Position numbers and translations under genes: made by a program. This document shows, piece by piece, positions 47,501-60,547 of a stretch of 64,000 bases of DNA; the first letter of the stretch is position 1; each line of letters begins with the position of its first letter. Source of the DNA: Desmodesmus armatus (Eukaryota > Chlorophyta > Chlorophyceae > Sphaeropleales > Scenedesmaceae); assembly GCA_007449985.2 (NCBI GenBank), contig VIIQ02000026.1:1-64000 (forward strand), in the 5' to 3' direction. Below the pieces are notes generated by a model. It made no database searches. It was not told where the DNA came from and worked only from the letters and a program-made list of their open reading frames with translations.

Positions 47501-47780
47501 TTTTGTGCTGCCTTGGGCCTGGAGGGGGCCTGCTGCCGCACACATGACTGCATTGCAGGAAGGAGGAGCTTCTTTGATTATATTGCACGTCGCACATGTG
47601 CCCAGGTGCTGGACAGCACAACAAATGTCAGCAGCAAATGCAACTGCCATCACCCTTGGACGGTCAGTTGGGACTGCTGGGGCCAGTCGGTGACGCGAAG
47701 CTTACCCTGGCATTTCTTCGAAACCCTAATGATGGCATTCCGACACCCTGACATTGAGCTAAGGTTTGCTGGCCGAACAT
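43614..47780 (-). pseudogene. Tandem family member B, interrupted by a nonsense codon
   Basis: Exons: 47706-47780, 46831-47547, 46121-46276, 45764-45908, 43614-45418, all in phase with paralog D. Exon 1 is shorter than in C and D and starts MFGQQTLAQCQG. Exon 2 holds TAA at 47257-47259, in the segment that is poly-Ala in D; coding homology resumes in the same frame after it (HQPYSHLVVCEAN). The 600-codon last exon is fully open. It carries SSKKQRSSSLAQQQ, VKKEPAG and IKQELPPAIDLTADSDDD, which combine sumoylation consensus sites with a SUMO-interacting type acidic motif. Unlike A, C and D it lacks the 20-bp upstream element. A small unrecognised intron removing the TAA cannot be excluded, so the pseudogene call is provisional. 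Confidence 0.6.
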
Positions 47781-48785
47781 GCCGAGTCGTGGGTCCGCGC
47801 ACGACTTCTTGCCGCATCAGTACCTGCGCTGGTAGCTGCGATGAATGTATCAACAATTGTCAAAAACAGCTTTTGTTGGACGCACGGCTTGTGCGCGCAG
47901 CGTGACCCTCACATTTGTATGTCATGACTCACCATGCCTAATTCCTAGGTGATGTTGTCAAAGGGAAGGTCACTGACAAGTGGCACTTGCATGTGCCGCC
48001 TTGTGAGGTGCCCGCAAACTACACAGTGATACCGTGAGGACACATTTGCTCAAGAGATGCGCCATGTAGCAATGCATGGCACACCGGTACTTCAGTGCTC
48101 AGGGTTCCCTGAAACACATTGCACTGAATTGCAAACTGCCAGTGGGAAGAGCAACGATGGTGGCAGCGTTTGCCGTCTGTAGCTCGTGAAACCTGCTCAT
48201 GTTCAAGCTTGGACTTTGAGTGACCGGTAACACCCAAGTACTGCCATGACCTGAGCAACTGCACGGCCGTCAGCATCAATTGCAACCCACAGCACTATCA
48301 TTTTGTACACAACGAAGGTATTGTCCGACATATACTACTAGCAGTGTTGCAATGCGCGTCACACTGTCCAAGCTGTTGATACTTCACTACCTCCCCTTTC
48401 ACGTGTGACTTCGAATGGTCATCAGTCATGACATCAAACCTGCCTGTTGGCACAAGGCAGTTGGTAGTAACCCGTTGCACTCGCATTTGGCAAAGAATTT
48501 GTGCAGTGTGATGGCAGGCAGAAAAGTGCAGTGTTGAACTCCGATGGTGTGTTGTGGTACGTACCATGGAGTATACTCCATGGGAGCCTGAGCCTCAGTC
48601 AGCACCGCCGAGCTTGCTAGCCTGAATTCAGCTTCGAACCTGCTGCCAGTCAAGGCCCGATTGCTGCAGCACCACAGGAGCAAGCTCAGCGTCCTACGTG
48701 TATACACCAGCCGGCAGCCTGCAGGTGTGCTACACATGACCCAGATGTCATTTGGCCATGGCATGCGATAGCTGGTCCCTCACCC
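47781..48785. other. Intergenic between members B and C
   Basis: Only short frames occur. The upstream side of B lacks the element found at the other members. Nothing else was recognised. Confidence 0.4.
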
Positions 48786-50321
48786 TCAGCCTAGCAACCT
48801 GCCCAGCCTGTCCTCCAGTGTGCTAACAACCTTGTGCACCTCCCCACCATCAACAGCAGCTTGCACATACAAGTACAGTGTCTGCAGCTGCTCTGCGCTC
48901 ACCCCCTGCCCACACGTGTGCCGCCCGGATACAGACCCGAGCTGCTCCATCAGCCTGCTGTACTGCTGGCGGGGCAGCAGCGGCCGCAGCGCCTTACCCA
49001 TGAACACGGTCAGCTGATCCTCCAGGAGGTGTCAGGGAGCTGCAGGCCTGGAGGCATCAGTAGGGTGCTGACAGGGGCTGGGGCAGCAGCAGCAGCAGCA
49101 GTGCTGCTGGGGGCAGCTGCACCATGAGCTTCAGTAGACCCAATAGCAGCAGGGGTAGTGAGCTGTGGGGCAGGACGTGTTGCTGCAGTGCTGGTGCCAG
49201 TGTCACCTCCTGCTGGTGCTGCTGGTAGGGGTGGCTGGGGTGGCTGGGGCACCGCCACGGAGGGAGGCGCTGACAGAGGGGCTGTCAGGTGGTGCTGCTG
49301 CCCGGCTTGCTCAAGCTCCAGCTGCCTGCCATGTTGGCCCCTGCCAGCTGCTGCTGATGCCAACACCCCTGCATTGGTGGTCTCTTGCAGAGTGCCACCT
49401 TGTCGGAGCTGCCGCTGCTGCTTGGGGTTTGTCAGCAGCCAAGTGGGCAGTGACAGTGGCTGCTGTGCAAGTCGCTTGAGAGGGAGCAGCACTGGCTGGG
49501 GGCTGACAAGGGTTGCTGCACTGTTGCTTGGTGTTGGCCCCAGGTCAAGCACACCTTTTGGTGTTGTTGCTGTTGCTACTGCAGCTGCACCCAGCAGTCC
49601 AGCGGGTGCTTCCAGTGGTGGTGCTGGTGGCGCCTGGGGCCGCTGCTGCTGTTGCAATTGCTGCTGGGGCAGCAGCATTGACTGGGGCCCAAGAGGGCCT
49701 GCTGAGCTGTTGGATGCTGCTGCCTGCTGCTCAAAGGTCACTGCCCCTGCAGTTGCAGCTGCTGCTCCTGCTAGGCCTGCAAAGTTAATTGTGAGAGTGG
49801 GAGTTGCAGAGCCTGGTGCTGCTGGTGGTGGTGCTGACTTGGCCTGCTGCTGCTCTGCCTGCTCACCACCAAAAGGCCTCTTGTTGCTTGGCCTGGCTGC
49901 TGCTGCTGTTGTATCTGGACCTCCTGCTGCTGCTGCGCCACTACCTGCATCCTTCCTCATTGCTGCAAGCTGCTTATAGTGCAGCAGCACCAAGCGGGGG
50001 TCACGGGAGCCTTCTAGCCTGTTGGCACCTGTGGGCTGCTGCTGGGCTGTCACTCCTGCTGCTGCTGCTGCTGCTGGGGTGGCCGTTGCTCTTAGTGCAG
50101 ACAGATGTGGCTGAGCCGTCTGTTGTGCGGCGCGGCCCTGTGAGCCTGAGGTGACCGCTGCATGTGCTGCTGTTGCTGCTGCTGCTGCTCTTGTCATGCG
50201 TGCATCCTGTTGCTGCTTTGCCAGCCTGCTGCTACGCCGCTTCTTGCTGCTTGGCCCAGCTGCTGCTTCCAGCCCTGCTGATGCTGCATCACTACCTGTG
50301 TCCTGCCAGCTAAGTGCATCT

Positions 50322-50378
<57 letters not shown>
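50322..50378 (-). repeat. (CAG)n run encoding poly-Gln in member C exon 5
   Basis: Eighteen or so CAG codons in sense, next to APQ-rich sequence. The other paralogs lack a Gln run at this position. Confidence 0.9.
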
Positions 50379-52500
50379 GCTGCTGCAGGTCGCTTGAGGG
50401 GCAGCAGCGCTGGGGGGCCAGCAAATGAGATTGCTGACCCAGACAGGCCTCCTCCTGCCACTGCTGCTGCAGCTGCTGCCACTGGTGCTGGCGTCTGGGA
50501 GTTGGTTGCCTGTGCTGCCACGTCCCAAAGGGGCACCCTTGTAACTGCAGCATGCTGGCCTGTCTGTAATGCTGGCTCATCCGCTGCTGCCCTACCCACA
50601 CGGTGTGTGCTGGCAGCACCTTGCAAGCTTTGTAGCTGCGCCTCCAGCAGTGCAGCAGCAGCAGGTGGCATTGGTGGCACTGATGGAAACGCTGCTGCCA
50701 GTACCTCTGCACTGCTGCCTGCTGCAGCAGCTGACAGTGCTGCTGGCTGTGCTGGGGCCATGTGTGGGTCTGGGGCAGCACCGTATGCTGATGTGGTGAC
50801 TGGCAAAGTGCCGTTGAGTGCTGCAGCTGTTGGCTGAGGGTGTGCCGCACCATCTGGTCCTGCTGCTGCTGCTGCTGCCTGTGCTGGTGCCAGTGTGAGT
50901 GTGAGCCTGTAGCTGTCCTGGTGCGGCATGAGGGACATCTTGGCGATTTGCCGACCAGCAAAGGCTGACAGTGGGTGGGGCAGCCCTAGGGATGCACGCC
51001 AATGGACCTGGCCAATGTCACTGTACAGCTTCATCTCCTTGTCATCGTCCGAGTTGGGCCACTGCCCCAGAGGCTGGTCAGGGACCCCTGCAGACAGGCC
51101 GCCTGTCTGTTAGTAACTTCAGTGACACATGGCTTTGGCACCACTGGTCGTAGGATGGTGTTGCTACAACCACAAACCAGGTGCGATGAAATGCAATATG
51201 CTACATCATATGCGAATCTCCAGCTGTCTTCAACCAGCTGATTGAATGTTGTCCAGGAGTAGCCTATTCCGGGATCACGCAATGCTTGGATGTGTTGCTG
51301 ACAAGGATGGAGCAGCTGTGATGTGCCTGCTTTGTGCAGCCAACACACCCTGTTTCAGGTAACCTTGGTACTAGCAATTAGTGACGGCAACAGCGCTGGG
51401 ATACCGCCGCACCTGCTGCCTGCTGCTCCAGCACCGCCAGAGTGATGCTCACAGGGAACTTCACAGTAGCAGGCAGCTGTGAGCACGCCATGGGTTTTGG
51501 TATCAGCACACTCAACACGCGTAATGTGGGTAGTACGTGCATGCACATCTCTCCGGCCTGCAAAACAGGGAGGGGGCAGTCACTCATTGGGTTCACTGCA
51601 TGTGCACACTCCCAGTGTCATTTTTGTATGCAACTACTCGTCACTGTGCAGCCTCCAACAACCCAGCAAACTTTGTAGGGCCCGCATTTTTGAATGTATG
51701 ACTTGACTTGGGGGTGTGGCGAGTGCGCATTGGGGCAATTCGGCCTGCCGCAGGACACGATATGCACCAGGTCACATAGCATGCTGTGCACACAGCCAAC
51801 TCCAAGTTGGATGTGCCAATTACATGGTCTTCGTGACCGGGGCGTCCCACGACCCACCTCAGCTGTCATCTGTCTTATGCTGCCAGGGAACACCTGCAGC
51901 CCCTTGCCCTCACCAGCATGGTTGATGGCCTTGCTGTAGTTGTTGTTGGGCTTGGCTGGTCTGCCAGGCTGGATATGCAGCCTGAAGTGAGGAGGGCCAC
52001 CAGCACCAGAGACCTGCAAAGCATTGCATCACACGGTTGACAGGGCTGCGGATCCATGCAGTCTGCTGTAAACCATTCAACGCCCAGCACAATTCCATGA
52101 TGGGGGGTGAGAGTTTCACATGGCTCAAAAGCCTGTGACATGTGCACTGCACATTTGGTAAATGTGGCTGATTGACGATGGCTCCCTTACTTCCCTGTTT
52201 TCCAAATGTCTGTTGCCTGGTGGGGTCGCATGAACCACTGATGGGGGTCAGGTGTGATCCCACCTCAGCCGGCTCAAACCTGGTAGGCAATGCCAATGAT
52301 GTGTAGCAACTGTGTCTACGTGCAACATCTTGGGTTCGCTGCAGTTACACAGAGATCGGGGCAGGGAGGTATGTTTGACATTACATCATGTAATGATACA
52401 ACCTTCAAGCTTTGGCTCACCTTCTCATGCAGGACTATCATGTAGGGCTTGTCCGCCTGACAGTAAGGCGCCAGCCTGCCTGACGCCCCTTAAAGTATAA

Positions 52501-54059
52501 GCCCCACAGTTGGCCCAGTGTTCATCTTGGGGGGGCTGCGCCCCCCCCAACCCCCCCCTTCACCCAGGGGGGGCTGCGCCCCCCCCGGACCCCCCCCGCC
52601 TCCCACCCACTTGCCCCCTTGTGCACCTTGGGGGGGCTCCGCCCCCCCAAACCCCCCCGTGCCGGGGGGGCTGCGCCCCCCCGGACCCCCCCGCTCTAAA
52701 CCCTAACGGGATCACCCCCCGCCTAAACATGTAAACCCCAGCCCCCCCCCCTGACCCCCTCCAGGCTGCGCACAGCCGCCAAGCGTTGCGGGTCGTTCCT
52801 CGGGATATCATTCCATCTGCCCTTCCAATTGTTTGAATCTCGTTGCAGCATATGGGCAATGCAGTAGAGTAGTAGTGTGCATTGGGGGTGCACCGCCATG
52901 GACCCTGTTCACCGTCATCGTGATGCTGGGACTGTGTTGTGGGCGGCGCGGGTGTGGGTGTGGTTGGTGGACAATGTTGGACAAGCTGTTTTGCATGCAT
53001 CGTGGTAGGACGCCTCATGCGCCGTTTCAACAGCTATCCGTGCTCTGTGTGTTGATGGGTTAGCACCTCCAGTCATGTGAAAGGCGTAGTGACAAGGTAG
53101 TCGTACAGGCTTCTCCCAACATGTGGGTGTGCCGAGGCAGCAATGGGATTCTGCACTTGATGGTTGGGGGCCTGGTGGGCATGCTGCATGAAGGAGGCTT
53201 TGGTGCAGCACACTAATGTGTGTGGCTGGTTTACCCCCCAGCATGGCAGCGCCTTGATCGCTGCTTCAACATGTCGCATCGACTCCTCTTTGCCCGCTGC
53301 TGCTGCATGCTCCATTCAGCAACAGAAGTGACTTCAGCTGAGCAGGCCCAAGTGACAGTCACAGCTGGCGCAATTTGGTGGCACAACGTGTGTTTCAAGA
53401 AGTGAAAAGATAAATACTGTAGACGTTTGACGCAGCGGTGGCGATTTCGAGGACTCATCTTCAAGACTACCGCTAGTTGCCAGGCGACAGTGCGCGCCCT
53501 GAACACGCCAAAAAACCGGTTTTCAGTGTTGAAAAAGCGTTTACAAGCGCTGCCAGTGCTCATGAAGTTTGTAACATACTGGTTGGGTTGACCCTTGGTG
53601 CTGCTTTTCTGCTGCTACCAGGCCGTCCAGCGGCTTGCCGCGAAGCTCTTCGTAGGGGTAACCTATTGGTTGAGGTACGGTACCCAGCCGAGCTTTCTGC
53701 AAACCGCTAAAAGCCAAAACGTTTTTGTCTAAAGTAGCATGAACGCCCGGTCAAACTTTCAATTCCGGGATTTTCTTGCAACTGCCTGGATATCTGGCCC
53801 GCAGCCACCCCAAACAGTATTTATGTAGGTTATCCCTACAAGTTGCGCCGGATTCTGCGGTGATCGGCCTCAATCCATCAACCTGTGCTGCTTTGCGGTG
53901 AAGATGATGGGTGGCGTGTTCTGCACACAGGCAACGGATGGAGGCCATACTGGGCAAAAACATTAGTTACAATGTAAGGATTATATTTCGACTGCCTGCA
54001 GATGTTGCTGTGCTGGTCGACCTGGGGGGGCATGGCGAGCAGACCTAGAACTGTGGGGC
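52501..54059. mobile_element. Candidate insertion element in member C exon 2
   Basis: The stretch separates two halves of an exon that is continuous in paralogs A, B and D. GCCCCACAGTT starts the left side (52501-52511) and its exact reverse complement AACTGTGGGGC ends the right side (54049-54059), an 11-base terminal inverted repeat at the expected breakpoints. No transposase was recognised inside, so a non-autonomous DNA element is the likeliest reading. No clear target-site duplication was found, so the boundaries are approximate. An unspliced intron is less likely, because no donor/acceptor pair restores the frame. Confidence 0.5.
52525..52692. repeat. Four GC-rich hairpin units
   Basis: GGGGGGGCTGCGCCCCCCC or a close variant occurs near 52530, 52567, 52629 and 52664, each a perfect small palindrome followed by an A- or GGA-containing C run. 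They lie inside the candidate insertion element. The telomere-like CTAAACCCTAAC follows at about 52695. Confidence 0.8.
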
Positions 54060-55011
54060 ACAGATTGGGAGAGTGCTGTGATCTGCATCTGGCCCCTGCC
54101 AGTCACTTTCAAAATGGCTGCAAGCGGCCCGCAACCCTCAACTACAGCCTGCTGCTGCTGCTGTGCTGTGCTGGGGTGCTGCTGCTGCAGTATGTAGTCC
54201 CTGCAGTCCTGTGAGTCCACCCAGCCTGAGGGGTGCACCACCACTGACACCTGCACTGCACAGCTGCCCTCTGAGTGCAGCTCAGCAAGGTCTGTGACCA
54301 ACGGGCTGGGTATGCGCATACCACTGTGGACCCTCAATTGCGCCTCACACACCAGCATGCATGAATAGGGCTGGTGAAAACCATGCTGGATGTGCAGGCC
54401 TGCAGGTGCTGCTTCTGGTACAGGGGGACAATCTGCTGCTGCTGCCGCTGCTGCCGCTGCTGCCGCTGCTGCCGCTGCTGCCGCTGCACCTCTCTGCACC
54501 TGCTGCCCTGGAGCCCTCCTGCGCCTGCGTGCCGCTGCTGGCGCTGTGATCTGCCTGCGCCTGACAGGTCCTGCCGTCGCCTCGTCATCATCATCATCAT
54601 CGCCCCAGCTGTGATTCTCGCTGTCCTCTGAGTTACAATCGGACCCGCTGCACATGCTGCTTGACGCGCTGCTGTCAACATCCGCTGCTGCCTGATCCTG
54701 TGATGACTGAGAGTGAGTCCTGTAGGGAGCTCGCTGTCGCACTATTGCCTGCATGCGATGGCAGCACGACACAGTTCATGGTTTGTAGACAGCCGGGCAC
54801 TCCAAGGTGCTGGGAAGCAGCAGCAGCACAACGTGGTCAGTTTCCTTGCACAATCAGCTAATCCTCAGCTCGAGCCAGAATCTGACGCCCTGCGCACCCT
54901 GGTACTTCTGCGCAACCCGATACATCCATTCTGTCCAGCCTGGGATGGATGCAACCCCTGCTGGCCGAGCACAAGTCGCTGCTGTGGACGGTGCTGCGAG
55001 AATCCACTCAT

Positions 55012-56059
55012 ATCTGAAACAGTGCGCTATTGGTGATCAGATAGCTAACAACAGCGATATTATACGCAGGAAATTTTTGGTGTTTGAAAAACGTGTTTGA
55101 AAAGTGGTTGGGTTGCGGTCACGTAATGTTGCGGTTGACGCGATGCACGTAATCCCCAGGCCGGGTGCAAAGTTGCGGGGTGACGCACTATGTCGATGCG
55201 TCGACCGGCCGCCAGCGACAAAGAACGAGCGGGGGGCTGCCACACTCAAAGACCACTCTTGCCACTTTCACAGTGGCGAACACGGCTGGCGACGCCCCTA
55301 GGGGTGTGGCACAGGTAGGAGCGCACTGTGCACCTCCTTGGCCAACGTGCAGGCATTTTCACCCACTGATTGGCGTTTTTATTCGCATCATCGTTGAAAG
55401 TGGGCTGTGGGTGTTATATCATCTTTGGCAAGTGCAGAAGTGGAATTGTGACAGTGGCCATCAGACAACGAGGCTTGAAGCTGCGCTTTCAAGTTCCGGA
55501 TATATGGCGTCAGTGTGACTTGCACTGCATAGCATAGACATAGACAGTGAACAATGGTGCTTCAGGCCCGATTGTCTTGACGCTGCCAACTTGACTCAAA
55601 ACCAAACACGCCTTGACATGCTAGCAGAAAAAACTATGTATCAGGCCTAGGAATGAGGGTTACCCTCAAGCGGGCTTCAAGCAAGTTAGCAACCACAGCA
55701 CACTGGTGGTTACGCTTGCCACATGCTGCAGCTAATGGCTGATGCGTAGGGGACCAAATAACGTCTTCTTCAGGATGAGGCGTGAGGTGCACATCAGCAA
55801 AGCTAGTTAGACCCTCAAGACAGTGTTGCGGCAGCAACTGACAGTGCCGCATTGTCTGGACATCGTCTGCAGCCCCCGTGACAGTACAACAATTCCATAC
55901 ACGATGTTGGCCAGAGAGCCTCCCCAAGTTGTCACATCAACAACTGGGAGGCCTAGTAGGCGTCCCAATACAAAGTATGGATACGGTCGACTGTCCCACT
56001 GAGGCAGCCTGCAAACAGCTGCCACCGTTAGCCATTACATGCAGGCCCCGTCGCCCCCC
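55012..56059. other. Intergenic between members C and D
   Basis: The stretch contains C's upstream element (55126-55145) and D's 3' side. No further gene was recognised. Confidence 0.4.
55126..55145 (-). promoter_or_regulatory. Conserved 20-bp upstream element, member C
   Basis: Identical copy of the 20-bp element found upstream of A and D, about 115 bases before the ATG of C. Confidence 0.65.
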
Positions 56060-57748
56060 TCACCCCGCCAGCCTGCCCAGCCTGTCCTCCAGTGTGCTGA
56101 CCACCTCCCCCAGCCTCCCATCATCAACCGCTGCCTGCACATACACGTACAGCGTCTGCAGCTGACTGTCCCTCACACCCTGGCCACGCGCATGCCGCTC
56201 AAACACCACCCGCAGCTGTTTCACCAGGCTGCAGTACTGCTGGCGGGGCAGCAGCGGACGCAGGACCTGGCCCATCAGGGCGGCCAGCTGCTGCTCCATG
56301 ACGCCAGGGGAGGAGGCAGGCGGCAGCTGCAGGCCTGGAGGTAGGGTGCTGGAGCCTAGAGCAGCAGCAGCAGCAGTGCTGCTGGGGCCAGCTGCACCTG
56401 GCTGTGCTGCAGCTGCAGCTGGAGCTGCAGTTGGCTCAACAGCAGGGGCAGCAGCGGTGGTAGGGGCAGCAGGCTCGGGGACAGGGTGTGCTCCTCCTGG
56501 GTTGATGGTACCACCCGCTGCCGTCCCTGCAGTTGCCGCTGCGACGACTGGCTGCACCACTGCCAGTGGCAGGGTAGGTGTCAGGTGCTGCTGCTGGATG
56601 TACTGTGTGCACCCTCCCTCCTGGACTCCCTCATCATCTGAGTCATCTGCCAGGTCAATCACTTCTGGCAGCTCTTGCTTGATGCACACAGGGCCTTCAG
56701 CAGCCATGGCAGCTGCTCTTCCAGGTGGTGGCCTGAGGTGGCCTGCAGCAGTCATGGCAGCAGGACTCAGTCCTGTTGGTGCAGCAACAACACCGCGCTG
56801 CTGCTGCTGCTGCTGCTGCTGCATCACCTGCTGGTGGCTCCACCCTTGCCTGTTTTGCTGCCCCCTGCTGCCTCCTGCTGCTACCAACTGCTGAGGCGTG
56901 GAGCCTCCAAGCAGCCGGGTGGCAGCAGCATCTGTCCCTGCGGCAAGACGCCGCTGTTGCTGCTGCTCCTGCTGCTGCCCTGCTGCTGCCAACAGCTGGT
57001 CTGCAGGCCGCTTTAGGGGCAACAGGAGTGACTGTGGGCCAAGGGCGCCTGCTGCTGTGTCAGTACCTGCAGGCTCGTCCTTAACAGCCATACCAGCTGC
57101 TGCTGCTGCTGCAGGGAGTGATGGACTCAGTGTGCCAGCAGTATATGCAGCTGCTGCCATGTCAACTGCTGTTGGCAGCAGCAGTCGTGCTGAGGCTCCT
57201 GGCTGAGGTGTCAGGGATGGTGCTGCTGGTTGCATCTGCGACTGCTGCTGCAGCATCTGGAGCTGCTGCTGCTGCTGCAGCGGCGGCGGCTGCCCGCAGC
57301 CATGTGCATTTGGTGCCTGTCCATCATCAAACCAGCTGCCTGCTGAGTTCAGCACGGGTCTCAGCTCCTGTACAAACTCATGGCCAGCAGCAGGAGCAGG
57401 AACAGCAGCAGCAGCAGGAACAGCAGCAGCGGCGGCGCCCCCATGCTTGCTGCCATCCCTGCTTGCAGTGGGCTGCAGCAGATCATTCTGCTCCTGCTGG
57501 TGGTGCTGCACCATGCCAACATCGCCACTCGCACTGGAAGTGGGCGCATCAGTGTGAGGGGTGGTGGTAGCAATGCCCGGGGGCAGATGCTGCTGCTGGA
57601 CTCGTGATGCTGCTGCTGCTGGTTGCTTGCACTGCTGCTGCTGCTGCTGCTGCTGCGCCCTGCCACCAGCATCAAGTACACAAGTGGGGGCATTGGTGTG
57701 AGGGGTGATAGTAGTAACTCCTGCTGCCAGCCGCTGCAGCTGAACCCG

Positions 57749-57781
<33 letters not shown>

Positions 57782-60322
57782 TGGGGTGTCTGCTGCTGCT
57801 GATGCTGCAGACACATGTTGCTGAGCCTTGTGGTTTGAAACCTGACCCTGTGAGCCTGAGGTGACTGCAGCCGCTACCGCTGCTGGTGGTGGTGATGGTG
57901 CTGCTGCCGCTGATACCATGTGCACATCATGTTGCTGCTTCGCCAGTCTGCTGCTGCGCCGCTTCTTGCTGCTTGGAACAGCCGCTGCTGTTGTTGCTGC
58001 ATCACTGCCTGTGTCCTGCCGAATATGACCAGCTGGCTGCTGCATCCTTGCTGCAGGTCGCTTGAGGGGCAGTGAAGGGGAGCCAGCAGGTAGGACTGAT
58101 TGGTGAGATGGACCTCCACCTGCCACGGCTGCTGCTTCTGCTGCTCCAGCTGCTGCAGCTGCTGGTGATGGCGGTGGTGCGGCTGACCGCGCTGCTGGTT
58201 GTGCTGGAGCCCTGTGTGGACCTGCACCATCTGCTGCCACTGTGCAGGTGGCAGCAGTGCTGTTGTGTGCTGCATCTGGCTGAGGGGCTGGCATGCTGTT
58301 TGCTACCCCTGCTGCCGCTGCCGCTGGTGGTGCCAGTGTGAGTGTGAGTCTGTAGCTGCCCTGGTGCGGCACGAGGGACATCCTGGCGATCCGCCGGCCC
58401 ACATAGGCTGACAGCGAGTGGGGCAGCTGATACTGTCGCCAGGAAACCTTGCCTTGTGATGTGTTTGTATACAGCTTCATGCCCTCATCCCACTGTCCCA
58501 CATCACGGTCAGGAACCCCTGCAGCAATGCCATACACTGTTCAGCGTGCACAATATGCATGTCATGCCGGCAGTACTCAAAGGGCCTCAGCTTCAGTATG
58601 AATATCAATTTGAGTCTGGCTGTCACTCACAACCGCAACCTGTCGTAGTATGGACTCCACCTTTGGAGGACAAATCACTGATGCGGTGATGCTGACGTCA
58701 AACTGACCAGTGCAGATTTGCCAGTTTAAACTGGCACCCCCACACACTCCTGACTGAGTCACTGGGTCCCCACGGCCCGCGTTGTGACAACTGCGTTAAG
58801 AACTTTTGAACTCAGGTCTGGAACATTATCAAAGAGCAGTGCTTCTGTTCACCAACCCAAACAGGTCGAACAAACAATGCACCACCGCACCTGCTGCCTG
58901 TTGCTCCAGCACCTTCATAGTGATGCGCAAGGGGAACTTCATAGTTGCAGGCAGCTGTGAGCACACGAGTGGCTTGGGGATGGTCACTACCAGCATCTGA
59001 TTGATGGCACCTCCATGCAGGCACATCTTCCCTGCCTGCAGAAAGGCACCGGGGCAGTCGCAACTAGTGACTTCATTGCATGGGCGCACCCATGCCCTAT
59101 GCAAAACATTCAATGTTCAGTACGCTACTGTGCGCCTCGTAAGGCTTCCCCACATGCGCAGGATAACCTGCATACTATGGCATTTTGGCATGAACTGCTC
59201 TGCCTGTGTGGTGCTGGGGAATTGAACCGCCAGCAGCAATCACGGTGTTGCACAATACGGTGCCAAAGGCGGCGGCGGCATAGCATGCTGTGTGCACGGC
59301 TTGCATGTTGTACAGGCATTCTGCCCCCACCGTGGCAGGTTACCAGTCACAGATCCTTTTCGTATGGTACCTCCTTGTGACCACCAACGTCCCACCACCC
59401 ACCTCTGCTGTGACCTCTGTCACGCTGCCAGGGAATACCTGCAACCCCTTGCCCTCACCAGCACGGCTGATGGTCTGGGCATATTGGTTCCTGGGCTGTG
59501 CTGGGCTGCCAGGCTGGAGGTGCAGCCTGAAGTGAGGGGGGCCACCAGCACCAGGGACCTGCCGTGTAAGCAGAGACAGTGCACGCTTAGTCACCATAAA
59601 TGATGCCCTGAACAGTGATGCTCACTGGTTGGGCCAACCAGCACTGAACGTCAGGCCCTGGCAATATGGCGGGCACAGCCTGAGCCACAGCTACACAGTT
59701 GGGTACACAGTCAGCTCATGATTGCCACAGCTGCCATGTTTGTGGCCGCAGTGCGCTGTGTTTGGCACAGAAGGCCAGGAAAGCAGGCCCAAGAACCACA
59801 CCAACATGTGTGCCCTCACCACAACATACAACACGATGAAGCTAGTAATCTGTCCTGCTGTCTGCTCTCCACGTGTGGTACCGATATTGCAATGTATCCT
59901 TGCCGATGCTGCGACTTACCCTTTCTTGCAGCACCAGTGTGTGAGCGGTGTCTATGCCAAATGGTTTCAGCTCGCCGCCATGACTGAGCGCTCTGATTGC
60001 AAAGTGCTCTCCAAGATGTTTGAGCCTTGCTTCATAAGGCCCGTAATCCTGAGTGCCGCCTGTTTGCTGCTGCTGCTGCTGCTGTGCTGCATTAGGATGC
60101 TGCTGCTGCAGTATGTAGTCCCTGCAGTCCTGTGAGTCCCCCCAGCCTGCGGGGTGCACCACCACTGACACCTGCACTGCACAGCTGCCGTCTGAGTGCA
60201 GCTCAGCAAGGTCTGTGACCAGCTGGCTAGCGATACAAACACGGCTGCAGCTGAGGTTGAAATGTGCTTCACAAACCATCAGGTTTGAGTAAGGCTGGTG
60301 GAGGACGATTTCCATCTGCTGG

Positions 60323-60386
<64 letters not shown>

Positions 60387-60502
60387 GGGCAGGCTCTGCA
60401 TCTGTCGCTGCAGCCACTGCTGCTGCATATGGCTGTACCAGCTGCCCTGCACTCCTTCCCGCTCTTGTGATGTGTCTGCGCCTAGCGGGCCCTGTCAGGA
60501 CC

Positions 60503-60547
<45 letters not shown>

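Larger units (their letters stand above)
48786..55011 (-). pseudogene. Tandem family member C, broken by insertion and frameshift
   Basis: Exon 1 (54898-55011) starts MSGFSQQHRPQQRLVLGQQG, like D. Exon 2 begins at 54748 and reads to about 54060, where homology to D stops (LKVTGRGQMQITALS). The missing end (RLAPYCQADKPYMIVLHEK, then donor) lies at 52421-52490, on the far side of about 1.5 kb of foreign DNA. Exons 3 (51858-52013) and 4 (51413-51557) are intact. Exon 5 (48786-51087) is open until about 49020, where roughly 13 bases present in A are missing; the frame then stops, and the conserved C-terminal domain (GKALRPLLPRQQYSRLMEQL) continues in another frame. The exon also has a long poly-Gln run and SSKKRRSSRLAKQQQ. 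Two independent lesions make a functional full-length product unlikely. Confidence 0.75.
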
